19,571 nt of DNA from Bacteroidota bacterium (lineage in GTDB: Bacteria > Bacteroidota > Bacteroidia > Chitinophagales > Chitinophagaceae), in contig JAEWBD010000348.1 of NCBI GenBank assembly GCA_023391315.1, positions 1 to 19,571 of the forward strand, in the 5' to 3' direction. The notes under the pieces were generated by a model that did not search any database, was not told where the DNA came from, and was given only the letters and a program-made list of their open reading frames with translations. Below are positions 1 through 7,629 of this stretch, one piece after another (the stretch's first letter is position 1; each line of letters opens with the position of its first letter). A program made the position numbers and the translations under genes.

Positions 1-255
1 ACCATGGACTATCGTCTATGGACCATCGACTTTCTTCCGGTCAACCGTCTACAGTCAACAGTCCACCGTCCACGGCTTTCCTGCTATGGACTATCGTCTA
101 TCGACCATGGACTTTCCTCTCGGTCCACCGTCAACAGTTAACCGTCAACGGTCAACAAACTATGGACTATCGTCTATGGACTATGGACTTCTTTCGGTCA
201 ACGGTCCACGGTCAACCGTCAACAGTTAACCGTCCACGGTCAACAAACCATCGAC
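1..255. repeat. Degenerate tandem repeat region, about 3 units of roughly 76-82 bp
   Basis: The motif ATGGACTATCGTCTAT recurs at about 4, 86 and 162. Between the copies run variants of GGTCAACAGTTAACCGTC and CAACGGTCAAC. The unit is therefore a mosaic of short words (TGGAC, TCAACGG) rather than an exact tandem. The reading frames open across it only translate the repeat and are not genes. Similar low-complexity word repeats are frequent between genes in Bacteroidota (general knowledge). The region may begin before the window. Confidence 0.8.
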
Positions 256-315
256 TGAACCACCACCAACCTCCCCCTTTTGTTCATCCTTATAAATCAC
301 ACCTTTGCTACAAGC

Positions 316-579
316 TCAGATGGGGTTTTTGGGTTTCTTGGCCCACTGCGTTTTAAGCAGCATAAGGCCTTTTGCCGTGAGGCGTTTACAAAAGCGGGTT
401 GCCTGCCGCGAATAGTGTTGTATATGGTATTGTATTTTGCCGGTAAGGGATAGTTGCTGATAAGCTTTTTTACAGGCTATTTGGTGCAGGATGCGCTTGT
501 AGATAACGCTGTGTATCTCCTGCTTGGTGAAGCCCGCTGCGAGGAGCTGTTCGTAGAGGTGGGTTTTGGATATACCCAT
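316..579 (-). CDS. Doubtful small hypothetical protein (87 aa from the internal Met)
   Basis: This frame encodes a basic polypeptide that I do not recognise, with segments such as HLYEQLLAAGFTKQEIHSV and KRLTAKGLMLLKTQ. Its predicted helical, Lys/Arg-rich composition looks more protein-like than a random shadow frame. It could be the C-terminal remnant of a mobile-element or DNA-binding protein. An earlier ATG at 636 adds a low-complexity Pro/Gly stretch, so the internal Met at 579 is preferred. There is no clear promoter and no partner gene. It may be non-coding: an overlapping frame at 470-781 is also open, and the neighbourhood is made of repeats. Confidence 0.3.
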   Translation of the reverse strand: MGISKTHLYEQLLAAGFTKQEIHSVIYKRILHQIACKKAYQQLSLTGKIQYHIQHYSRQATRFCKRLTAKGLMLLKTQWAKKPKNPI

Positions 580-709
580 ACCACCCCCCGGTGATGCAGC
601 AGGTGGTTGGTGTTTGAATATTACATAGCGGTGCATGGCATGGGGTTTTAAACATGCTGCGATTCTTTATCCGCCATTGAGTGTTATAATAAGCGTGGCG
701 CTCCACAAG

Positions 710-821
710 TTGCATTAGAGGTCGTAGGAGACCTAAGCACAAACGAGGGAGCCCACGCCGTAGCATGAGCTCTTCACTCATCGTCTTGTGCTTTTTGAAA
801 TTTCCTACGTTTCTAATGCAA
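710..821. repeat. Long imperfect inverted repeat (about 112-nt hairpin)
   Basis: Left-arm segments 710-729 and 735-746 pair with right-arm segments 803-821 and 781-793. TTGCATTAGA at 710 matches TCTAATGCAA at 812-821, the inner CGTAGGA matches TCCTACG, and AAGCACAAACGA matches TCGTCTTGTGCTT with one bulged base. The arms are separated by a central segment of about 34 nt. Single-base bulges and small internal loops resemble a folded RNA or a single-stranded recombination site more than an exact IS terminus. No transposase accompanies it. Confidence 0.6.
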
Positions 822-895
822 GACTCAAAGCGAATAGCTTCAATATTTTGAAGAATCGCAAAATTCTATATTAAAACAAATATAAAGGAAATATT

Positions 896-923
896 ATTAT
901 AACGGACGATCGTCCGTTATAAT
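896..923. promoter_or_regulatory. 28-bp perfect palindrome, candidate operator or terminator hairpin
   Basis: The palindrome is perfect around 909/910, with the core ACGGACGATCGTCCGT flanked by ATTATA/TATAAT-type arms. It lies 27 bp upstream of the small HTH gene at 951, which suits an autoregulatory operator. The right arm runs into eight T residues (923-930), so on the plus strand it could equally act as an intrinsic terminator for anything transcribed from upstream. The sequence cannot separate the two roles. Confidence 0.55.
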
Positions 924-950
924 TTTTTTTAAGCCTTCGTACTTCGTTTA

Positions 951-1190
951 ATGAAGTCTCTGAGGCTTGTTATAAATCAATATATAATCAATAATTGGCT
1001 TAAGGATTATAGATACCCTGATGGTAAGTATAAATATACTGAGTTTGCAAAAGCCCACTACATAGAAGAAAAGATTGCAAGAAAGATTGTAAACCAAAAA
1101 AATTATGCCATGCCGCTTGATACCCTTGAAAAGATTTGCACTTCTAGAGATATAACACTTGAACAATTTTTTGGTTTGATTAAACGGTAA
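951..1190 (+). CDS. Small HTH (XRE/Cro-like) DNA-binding protein, 79 aa
   Basis: This is probably a small DNA-binding regulator. Residues about 30-75 (FAKAHYIEEKIARKIVNQK, then LDTLEKIC and ITLEQFF) follow the lambda-repressor/XRE layout: a scaffold helix, the HTH pair, then a helix opening with LDTLEKIC and ending in a short motif of the LEQFF type. No second domain is present. It is monocistronic, with a 28-bp palindrome just upstream and a strong intrinsic terminator starting about 40 bp after the stop, which is consistent with autoregulation. The ATG at 951 is the only reasonable start. Targets are unknown. The antisense frame over the same bases is a shadow. Confidence 0.7.
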   Translation: MKSLRLVINQYIINNWLKDYRYPDGKYKYTEFAKAHYIEEKIARKIVNQKNYAMPLDTLEKICTSRDITLEQFFGLIKR

Positions 1191-1231
1191 TGAAGTTTAT
1201 TATTTAACAGTTAATAAAAACAATTGATCAT

Positions 1232-1264
1232 AAAAAATCCCGCTAAGACTGGCGGGATTTTTTT
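1232..1264 (+). terminator. Rho-independent terminator after the HTH gene
   Basis: The stem AAAAAATCCCGC / GCGGGATTTTTT encloses an 8-nt loop (TAAGACTG) and ends in a T-run. It lies about 40 bp past the stop of the HTH gene. Because it is flanked by A-run and T-run it could work in both directions. Confidence 0.88.
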
Positions 1265-1705
1265 GAATTCTAAACCCTTAAAGTGATAAGATATGAAAGA
1301 GAACTTTTTTTAAAATTTTTATATTGATGGTGGATTGTCCCAACGATAATTGCTTTTTTTATAAGTTGCCTATCATTCATTGCAGTTATAATCATCTTAT
1401 GCATAAATTTCTGACAACAAATGACAGACAAACCTACCGCCAATAACTAAGCATTCGTTGCGTCCGCAGGACGGACAATGAAAGCGCTGTTGAACGGAAC
1501 TTGCGGTTGCTGGTATTGCATCATAGAGTTGCAAGTTAAGACATCACAAATCCAGCAATTTTTTATGCGGGGTTTTAAACGGGGCTTTGCGGATACTTTT
1601 ATATTTGTTAGCGGCAAGCAGTGACAAATACGTTTCATTTTCAACATCCTGCCACTCACAACTGCTGTAACCTTTTTATAACTGTTGCGTTTTAAACAAA
1701 AACTT
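1265..1705. other. Gene-less region before the esterase gene
   Basis: About 440 bp without a convincing gene. A 70-aa frame on the minus strand (1447-1659) has no recognisable composition and spans GC-variable, repeat-like DNA. The notable element is TGTTAGCGGCA at 1606-1616, which is repeated in inverted form after the esterase gene. The promoter of that gene should lie between 1616 and 1705, but I see no clear Bacteroidota-type -33/-7 pair. Confidence 0.5.
1606..1616. repeat. Left inverted end of the esterase cassette
   Basis: TGTTAGCGGCA here is the exact reverse complement of TGCCGCTAACA at 2644-2654, with only the esterase gene between them. GTTAGCG resembles the GTTRRRY core of integron cassette ends, with one departure from the consensus. 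Confidence 0.5.
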
Positions 1706-2605
1706 ATGCATCATTTGTACAAAACAATATTATTAATTGCAATCACTTTCCCAATATTTGCGCAGGCACAAATTAAAAATCCTGGACAAAGTCATTCGGT
1801 AACCATAATGAATTCAGAGCTTAGAGTTTTACACTCTGCACAGAACGGCGAAAATTATGATATTTATATTTGGGTTCCCGACAGTTACACTACCTCTGAT
1901 TCTTCATATCCAGTTTTATATCTAACAGATGCCAATACCTATTTTGGGATGCTAACAGGCATGGCTCATAACCTTCAATGGACAAATGAAATGCCTGAGA
2001 CAATAATTGTTGGGATTGCCTATTCTTTAGATTCGGAGAAAACGATTGACGATAAATGGAACAAATGGTTAGCCTTAAGGTTACGAGATTTAACTCCAAT
2101 AAATAATCCCGAATCAGATAAGGATATGGCAATCGGTGATATTAAATCGGGTGGAGGTGCTGATTTTTTAAAATTTATAAAACTGGATTTGATTCCGTTT
2201 ATTGAAAAAAGTTACCGTGTAAAAACTAATAAAAGAACTTATGCCGGTTTTTCGCTTGGAGGGTTGTTTGGACTTTATACAATGTTAGAAGACCCTCAAC
2301 TCTTTCAGAACTACATTCTTGGCAGCCCTTCTATTTGGTATAAAGACAATTACGTTACATCGCTTTTAAAGAAATACGCCGAAAATAATACTGACTTACC
2401 GGTTAGATTATATGTATCTGCTGGCTCATTGGAAGAAGAGGTTAATGCTGGTATGGTTCGTAATATGTTGGAGTTTACCAGCATTTTGAAAAGTAAAAAT
2501 TACAAGAACCTTCTTTTGAAAACAGATATTTTAGAAAACGAAACACATCAATCTTCTCCGAGTGTTTGTTTCTTGCATGGTTTGCATTTTTTATTCCGAC
2601 AATGA
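1706..2605 (+). CDS. Secreted esterase-D-family alpha/beta hydrolase
   Basis: A serine hydrolase of the putative esterase family (PF00756; relatives include feruloyl/acyl esterases, enterochelin esterase and S-formylglutathione hydrolase). Residues 1-22 form a signal peptide with a hydrophobic core (TILLIAITFPIFAQAQ). The nucleophile elbow is GFSLGG with Ser183. The family's late His is probably H281 in the ENETHQS segment, followed by the typical GLHFLF end; the acid residue is probably in SAGSLEEE (239-244). At 299 aa it is a normal single-domain length. I chose ATG 1706 over the in-frame TTG at 1685 because the signal peptide then starts properly. It stands alone between matched inverted 11-mers, so it may be a mobile cassette gene. 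The substrate cannot be told from sequence. Confidence 0.85.
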   Translation: MHHLYKTILLIAITFPIFAQAQIKNPGQSHSVTIMNSELRVLHSAQNGENYDIYIWVPDSYTTSDSSYPVLYLTDANTYFGMLTGMAHNLQWTNEMPETIIVGIAYSLDSEKTIDDKWNKWLALRLRDLTPINNPESDKDMAIGDIKSGGGADFLKFIKLDLIPFIEKSYRVKTNKRTYAGFSLGGLFGLYTMLEDPQLFQNYILGSPSIWYKDNYVTSLLKKYAENNTDLPVRLYVSAGSLEEEVNAGMVRNMLEFTSILKSKNYKNLLLKTDILENETHQSSPSVCFLHGLHFLFRQ

Positions 2606-2643
2606 CCTTTATTGCATTTAACAGCAATACCATTTCAAAAGCC

Positions 2644-2654
2644 TGCCGCTAACA
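2644..2654. repeat. Right inverted end of the esterase cassette
   Basis: TGCCGCTAACA pairs perfectly with 1606-1616. It is followed by AAAAAGTCACTGTTGCACAAC, which may be the start of an attC-like arm, but I find no complete second arm before the next gene. Confidence 0.5.
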
Positions 2655-2808
2655 AAAAGTCACTGTTGCACAACATTAATTTTAAAAGATGTTATAAAAA
2701 ATTGGCGCTATAAAGCCATTAGAGATTAAAGCCTGCTTTCAAATTTTGATGCTTTTGCACAAGCAGTTTATAAAACAAAAAATTTAATGCAGCTCAGGGT
2801 CTATATTA

Positions 2809-3081
2809 TTGCAAATAATTAAAAAAATTGTGGGGAAGGAGTTGTCAAAAAAGGTAAAAAGTGAATTTGAATTGAAAATTGTTCAATTAGTTCTTCAAAA
2901 GAGAAGAGAGAACAATCTTACTCAAGAAAATATTGCCACCTGCTTAAATGTTACTCCGGGCTATATAGGCCAAATAGAAAGTTTGAACGAGCCATCAATG
3001 TATACACATGACCAACTAAACGTATTGGCTAAAGAAATGGAATGTTCGCCTAAAGACTTCTATCCAAAAGAAGCAATTTAA
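2809..3081 (+). CDS. XRE-family HTH regulator, about 90 aa
   Basis: A small helix-turn-helix protein. Residues 24-70 carry a classic XRE fold: VLQKRRENNLTQENIA, a turn, VTPGYIGQIE as recognition helix, then LNVLAKEMECSPKDFYP, an ending common in XRE regulators. The amphipathic N-terminal 20 residues are Lys-rich. The start is uncertain: the frame is closed by a stop at 2785 and has no ATG near its 5' end, only TTG at 2809 and GTG at 2830. It is therefore either an unusual start or a gene that has lost its first codons. It lies upstream of the phosphorothioation-type operon, so it may regulate that operon; this is inferred from position only. Confidence 0.7.
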   Translation: MQIIKKIVGKELSKKVKSEFELKIVQLVLQKRRENNLTQENIATCLNVTPGYIGQIESLNEPSMYTHDQLNVLAKEMECSPKDFYPKEAI

Positions 3082-3097
3082 AGGGGTAGATTTTTTA

Positions 3098-3409
3098 TTA
3101 TTTCAGAGCCAACAATTTAAGATGTATTAAAAGCCCACGTGAAGGAGAATGTCGTATTGGAATGTATTTTTTGAAATTGATTGTATCGAAATTTTCTAAT
3201 TGTTTGTAAGCTGTATAAATTTTTTCAAGCTCTAAATCCCAAAGTTCATCCGGATGCTTTGAATCAAGCCGATTAATAAACATTGTATTATCCTCAACTT
3301 TTTTAATAACATACCTTTTACCTGTACTGCTTGAAAAGGATTTTACTTTCTTAGCAGCGTTTAGAAATTCTGATTTGCTAATTGTAGGATTAGTTTTAAA
3401 GTATTTCAT
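3098..3409 (-). CDS. Small protein of unknown function beside the Ssp-like operon (103 aa)
   Basis: Not recognised. It is a soluble, basic protein with a two-part layout: an N-terminal Lys-rich helix (SKSEFLNAAKKVKSF) and a C-terminal part with ELWDLELEKIYTAY and IPIRHSPSRGLLIHLKLL. It contains no cysteines, no membrane segment and no obvious nuclease motif. It is transcribed divergently from sspB across a 121-bp gap and converges on the XRE gene with 16 bp between stops. A small divergent gene beside a defence operon may be a regulator or accessory factor, but nothing in the sequence proves it. Coding status rests on protein-like composition and clean spacing. Confidence 0.6.
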   Translation of the reverse strand: MKYFKTNPTISKSEFLNAAKKVKSFSSSTGKRYVIKKVEDNTMFINRLDSKHPDELWDLELEKIYTAYKQLENFDTINFKKYIPIRHSPSRGLLIHLKLLALK

Positions 3410-3530
3410 AAAAAAACCTATTCAAGGTTCAATATTATGAGTAATTAAGAATAAAACTAAGTTAACGGTTTGCACAGACGTTAATAAGAGATTTATCCTG
3501 CAAGAAAAAAAGTTTATATTTTTATAAGTT
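3410..3530. promoter_or_regulatory. Divergent intergenic region, probable promoter of the Ssp-like operon
   Basis: This 121-bp AT-rich gap must hold the promoter of the five-gene operon and that of the opposing small gene. A TTTG at 3469-3472 stands about 21 bp before TATCCTG (3494-3500). That is a poor match to the Bacteroidota -33 TTTG / -7 TAnnTTTG pattern, so the exact start site is not assigned. Three A/T-rich tracts sit just before the ATG, with no Shine-Dalgarno sequence, which is normal for this phylum. Confidence 0.4.
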
Positions 3531-4409
3531 ATGAAGTTTTCAGGCCATGACTCTTTTATTTGTAAAAACCTCTGGTTGAGGAAGGGATATGATTTCGTGC
3601 ATAAAAAGGGAAAATCATTCAATAATGAATTAGCTGTTGTTGATTTAGGTGTTGGTAAAAATATGGTCAACTCCATTAATCATTGGCTGAATTCTTTTGG
3701 CATAGTAAACAAAGATGGAATTACAGATATTGGGCATTACCTGTTTAACAACAATACAGGCAAAGACCCTTATTTGGAAAGCATAGGCAGTATTTGGCTT
3801 TTGCATTACTATTTAATTAAAACAAATACAGCCTCTATTTATAATTTATTCTTTAATGAGTTCAGAACGAACAGGGCTACCTTTACAAAACAACAGTTAG
3901 CTGATTTTATTGTGCGAAAGCTTAATGCTATTGAAAAAAATGGGATTAACCCTAATACAATCAATGCAGATATTTCCGTTTTCATCCGTAATTATTTAAA
4001 TCCTGAACTCAATAATAAAAAGGTTGATATTGAAGATGAATTTTCAAGCCTTTTAATTGACTTGCAACTGATGGACAGTTATCAATCTGAAAATGCACTT
4101 GGGGAAAACGTTGATTGGTATTCCGTTGAAGGAAATTTAAGAATTGAATTGCCTTGGCAAATTGTGCTTTTCTGCATTTTAGATAATAATAGTTATGGGA
4201 AGTCAATTCCTTTTAGCGAATTACTTAATAGCTTTAATTCGCCGGGAAATGTGTTTGTGCTAAATGAGGAAGGATTATACTACAAAATTGAGGACATGGT
4301 CAAACATTTCAGAAAGGAATTTGTTTATTCAGAATCTGCAGGTATAAAGGAATTACAAATAAAAAGGCAACTTAATAAATGGGAAGTTTTAAATGAATAC
4401 TACAATTAA
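3531..4409 (+). CDS. sspB: SspB-like DUF4007 protein (putative phosphorothioation-associated nickase)
   Basis: This matches the DUF4007 family, the family of SspB in the SspABCD DNA-phosphorothioation system, where SspB is reported as a DNA-nicking protein needed for sulfur insertion on one strand. Visible hallmarks are the N-terminal FSGHDSF (3-9), LWLRKGYDFV (14-23) and the highly conserved VVDLGVGKNMVNSI (36-49) followed by HWLNSFG. The second half is helical with an acidic patch (KVDIEDEFSSL), and the length of 292 aa is normal for the family. It is the first gene of the operon and overlaps sspC by 17 nt, implying coupled translation. ATG 3531 puts the conserved FSGH motif at the very N-terminus, as in homologues. 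Family assignment is strong; nicking activity is inferred from Vibrio SspB. Confidence 0.85.
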   Translation: MKFSGHDSFICKNLWLRKGYDFVHKKGKSFNNELAVVDLGVGKNMVNSINHWLNSFGIVNKDGITDIGHYLFNNNTGKDPYLESIGSIWLLHYYLIKTNTASIYNLFFNEFRTNRATFTKQQLADFIVRKLNAIEKNGINPNTINADISVFIRNYLNPELNNKKVDIEDEFSSLLIDLQLMDSYQSENALGENVDWYSVEGNLRIELPWQIVLFCILDNNSYGKSIPFSELLNSFNSPGNVFVLNEEGLYYKIEDMVKHFRKEFVYSESAGIKELQIKRQLNKWEVLNEYYN

Positions 4410-7400
4410 ATATACGCCTTCCATTAATATTGTCAGGGATATTAATACAGAGTTTAATTATATTCCTACACATAATTCTATTGATGTTTTTAATCAATTA
4501 ATCAATAACCATAAGGGGAGTAATAAATGCCAAATTATAATCGGCGCTTATGGAACAGGCAAGTCTTCACTGCTTTTGGCAATGATGCAAACGCTTACTG
4601 GTGTGTGCAAGCATTTCAATCTTTCCAAAACTTCAGCAAGCAAGAATAATTTTGAATTTATACCAATTGTTGGTTCGTACACTTCATTTATTTCAACTAT
4701 TGCCGATATATTTCTCCGGAATAAAAAAGACTATGCCACAAAGGATATTATAACCGCTATTAAGAAAAAATACAATCAACTACAAGATCAAAATAAAACG
4801 CTTGTTTTTCTTGTTGATGAGTTCGGCAAATTTTTAGAATATGCTGCTAAAAACAATCCGGAATCAGAATTGTACTTTTTACAAGAACTGGCAGAATGGA
4901 TAAATGATCAACAGCATAATGCAATGTTTGCAGGAGTGCTGCATCAAGATTTTAATGCCTATTCCAATGCTTTAAATAAAATTCAAAAACAGGAATGGGA
5001 TAAAGTGAAGGGTAGGTTTAAGGAAATAGTTTTTAACGAGCCTGTTGAACAATTACTTTATTTAGCTTCAGAAAGAATATCTCAAAAACTTGGACACACA
5101 AACTTTGATAAAAATTTCAATAAGCTTTTTCAGCTCATTAAAGAATCTAAAGCATTTCCTTTAAAGGATTATTTAGAAGTTGACATTGCTAAGAAGCTTT
5201 ATCCTTTTGATATTTTATCTGTAGCCATCCTTACATTATCCCTTCAGCGATATGGTCAAAATGAAAGGAGCTTATTCTCATTTTTAGAATCAAATAATTC
5301 AAATTTTACTAAGATCGAGAAAGGGGAATATTTCTCGATGGATAAAGTTTATGATTACTTGCTTAATAATTTTTATTCGATAGTTACATCAAGCAACAAG
5401 AGTACAGATTTCTTGCAGTGGTCAGGTATTAGAAAGGCATTAGAAAAAGCAGATGGCGTATTAGATAAAGATATAAATGCTGATGCCCAGAAAATAATTA
5501 AAACTATTGGATTACTTAACCTATTTGCATCTAATGGGGCAAGGTTAGACGATGCGTTTTATAAAGACTATTTGCGAATTGCAGAAAACATAAAAGACCC
5601 GGCCGCGGTAATAAACAAACTCGCAGAACATAAAATCATCCGCTTTATAAAACACAATTTAAGGTATGTAATTTTTGAAGGCACTGACCTGAATATTGAT
5701 TTGGCTATTGATGAGGCAGGCAAACTTGTTGAAAAAGTACATAATGTGGTGGCCTTACTCAACCAGCATTTTGCATTTCCATTTATTCCAGCCAAGTCAA
5801 TTTTTTACAAAACAGGAACACCAAGATTTTTTCAATTCAGGCTTAGCGAAAACCCGATCTACGAAATTCCGGAAGACGAGATAGATGGGTTTATCAATTT
5901 AATTTTTTCATCCGAGCACAGCATTGAGAAAAAAGTACAGGCTGCATCAAAAGAATGCGAAGAAGCCATTTTATATGGTGTATATAAAAATACTGCTGCC
6001 ATACAAAGGGAACTATTTGAAATACAAAAAGTAAGGCAAGTAATTGCCGATAACAGGGAAGACAGGGTTGCATTGAAATATTTAAATGATATTTTAAAGA
6101 ACCATATCAATTTATTAAACCATGCAGTTTTAGATAGCCTTTATTCTGACCAACAAAATATTATTTGGTTTTACAATGGAAAAAGGCTGAATATTAAAAG
6201 CCGGCATAGTTTCAATAAAGAACTTTCTGAAATATGTGCAAAGGTGTATTATGCCACGCCCGTTTTTAAGAACGAGCTTATTAATAAAACCAAGGTTTCG
6301 GGTCAAATTTCGTTGGCAAAAAATAAGCTGACAGCATTGTTATTAAACAATATCGGCCAGAAAAATATCGGGTTTGACGACAATAAATTCCCCCCTGAAA
6401 AAACAATTTATTTGTCGCTAATAAGGGAGACCGGATTGCATAAAGAGATTGATAATGTTTGGCAATGGCATCAGCCTACTGACAAGTCCTTTACTGATTT
6501 ATGGAAACATTGTGAGCAATTTTTAAACAGCACAAAGACCAAAGAAAGGAGTGTGCAGGAACTGATTGATGGTTTACTTATCCGTCCATTTAAACTAAAG
6601 AAAGGATTCATTGATTTTTGGATTCCTATATTTCTAATGGCAAAGGCAGATGATTATGCTTTGTTTGATAACGATATTTATATACCAGAATTAACGCAGG
6701 ATATTTTAGAACTAATGGCTAAAAAGCCTGCTATGTTTAAAGTAAAGGCTTTTGATTTAAGCGGCATACGATTGGAACTTTTTAACCGTTATCGTATTTT
6801 TCTGAGTCAACCTGAAAACTCAAAGCCAAACAACAGTATTTTCATACAAACCATTAAACCGTTTTTAAACTTTTATAAAAGCCTGCCTGAATATGCAATG
6901 CATACAAAGCAATTAAGCAAACAGGCCATTGCTTTAAGGGAGGTAATTAAAACTACAAAAGACCCGGAGAAAACTTTCTTTGACGATTTTCCTGCTGCAT
7001 TAGGCTATAGCTTGCAGGAATTACAGCAGAACCCGGCATTAGCAGAGAATTATATAAAACAATTACAAGAACGCATTCGTGAGCTAAGGACTTGTTATGA
7101 AGAACTGCTAACCCGTTTTGAAAATTTCTTAGCGATGGAAGTGTTGGGCGTACAGGCTAAGTTTGAAGTTTATAAAGAACATTTGCTGCAACGTTATGCC
7201 TCCTTAAAAGTTCACTTGTTAACCCCGCAGCAAAAAGTATTTTATAATCGCATCGTATCTCCTTTAAATGAACGTGCCTCCTGGCTTAATTCGATATGCC
7301 AGACTTGTATTAATAAGCCACTAAAAGTTATAACGGATGAAGATGAACGTGTTTTATACGATAAACTAAAAGAATATATAACAGCATTAGATAATTTCAC

Positions 7401-7629
7401 CGATATTAGTAAAGTGAAAGTTAACGAGCAGCTTGAAGATGTAGTGAAGCTGGAATTAACAAGTTTGGTAAAAGGCATTCAACAAAACATATTGCACTTA
7501 CCCAAAACCAAAAACCAAGAAATAAATCATAAGCAACGAGAAATAAGAACGATTCTTGGAAAAGATAAAAAAATTAACCTTGCCGTTTTAGCTTTACTAT
7601 TACAAGAATATTTAAGTGATGAGCAATAA
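4393..7629 (+). CDS. sspC: SspC-like large P-loop ATPase
   Basis: A 1078-aa ATPase. Walker A is GAYGTGKSS at 51-59 and Walker B is LVFLVDEFGK at 137-146 (Asp142, Glu143), the arrangement of a STAND/AAA-like NTPase core. The remaining roughly 800 residues are mostly helical with no catalytic motif I recognise; about 860-1000 looks coiled-coil-like (YIKQLQERIRELRTCYEELL). In Ssp systems SspC is the ATPase that works with the nickase SspB and the PP-loop protein SspD; the role here is taken from the gene order B-C-D. It overlaps sspB by 17 nt and sspD by 11 nt. No TM segments. The ATPase call is firm; the SspC name depends on its neighbours. Confidence 0.82.
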   Translation: MNTTIKYTPSINIVRDINTEFNYIPTHNSIDVFNQLINNHKGSNKCQIIIGAYGTGKSSLLLAMMQTLTGVCKHFNLSKTSASKNNFEFIPIVGSYTSFISTIADIFLRNKKDYATKDIITAIKKKYNQLQDQNKTLVFLVDEFGKFLEYAAKNNPESELYFLQELAEWINDQQHNAMFAGVLHQDFNAYSNALNKIQKQEWDKVKGRFKEIVFNEPVEQLLYLASERISQKLGHTNFDKNFNKLFQLIKESKAFPLKDYLEVDIAKKLYPFDILSVAILTLSLQRYGQNERSLFSFLESNNSNFTKIEKGEYFSMDKVYDYLLNNFYSIVTSSNKSTDFLQWSGIRKALEKADGVLDKDINADAQKIIKTIGLLNLFASNGARLDDAFYKDYLRIAENIKDPAAVINKLAEHKIIRFIKHNLRYVIFEGTDLNIDLAIDEAGKLVEKVHNVVALLNQHFAFPFIPAKSIFYKTGTPRFFQFRLSENPIYEIPEDEIDGFINLIFSSEHSIEKKVQAASKECEEAILYGVYKNTAAIQRELFEIQKVRQVIADNREDRVALKYLNDILKNHINLLNHAVLDSLYSDQQNIIWFYNGKRLNIKSRHSFNKELSEICAKVYYATPVFKNELINKTKVSGQISLAKNKLTALLLNNIGQKNIGFDDNKFPPEKTIYLSLIRETGLHKEIDNVWQWHQPTDKSFTDLWKHCEQFLNSTKTKERSVQELIDGLLIRPFKLKKGFIDFWIPIFLMAKADDYALFDNDIYIPELTQDILELMAKKPAMFKVKAFDLSGIRLELFNRYRIFLSQPENSKPNNSIFIQTIKPFLNFYKSLPEYAMHTKQLSKQAIALREVIKTTKDPEKTFFDDFPAALGYSLQELQQNPALAENYIKQLQERIRELRTCYEELLTRFENFLAMEVLGVQAKFEVYKEHLLQRYASLKVHLLTPQQKVFYNRIVSPLNERASWLNSICQTCINKPLKVITDEDERVLYDKLKEYITALDNFTDISKVKVNEQLEDVVKLELTSLVKGIQQNILHLPKTKNQEINHKQREIRTILGKDKKINLAVLALLLQEYLSDEQ

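Noticed and set aside
1..255. CRISPR array
   Set aside because: The repeats are unequal in length and sequence, there are no unique spacers, and no cas gene is present in the window.
18..356. 112-aa open frame at the window start
   Set aside because: It is a translation of the TGGAC/GTCAAC word repeat and has no protein-like composition.
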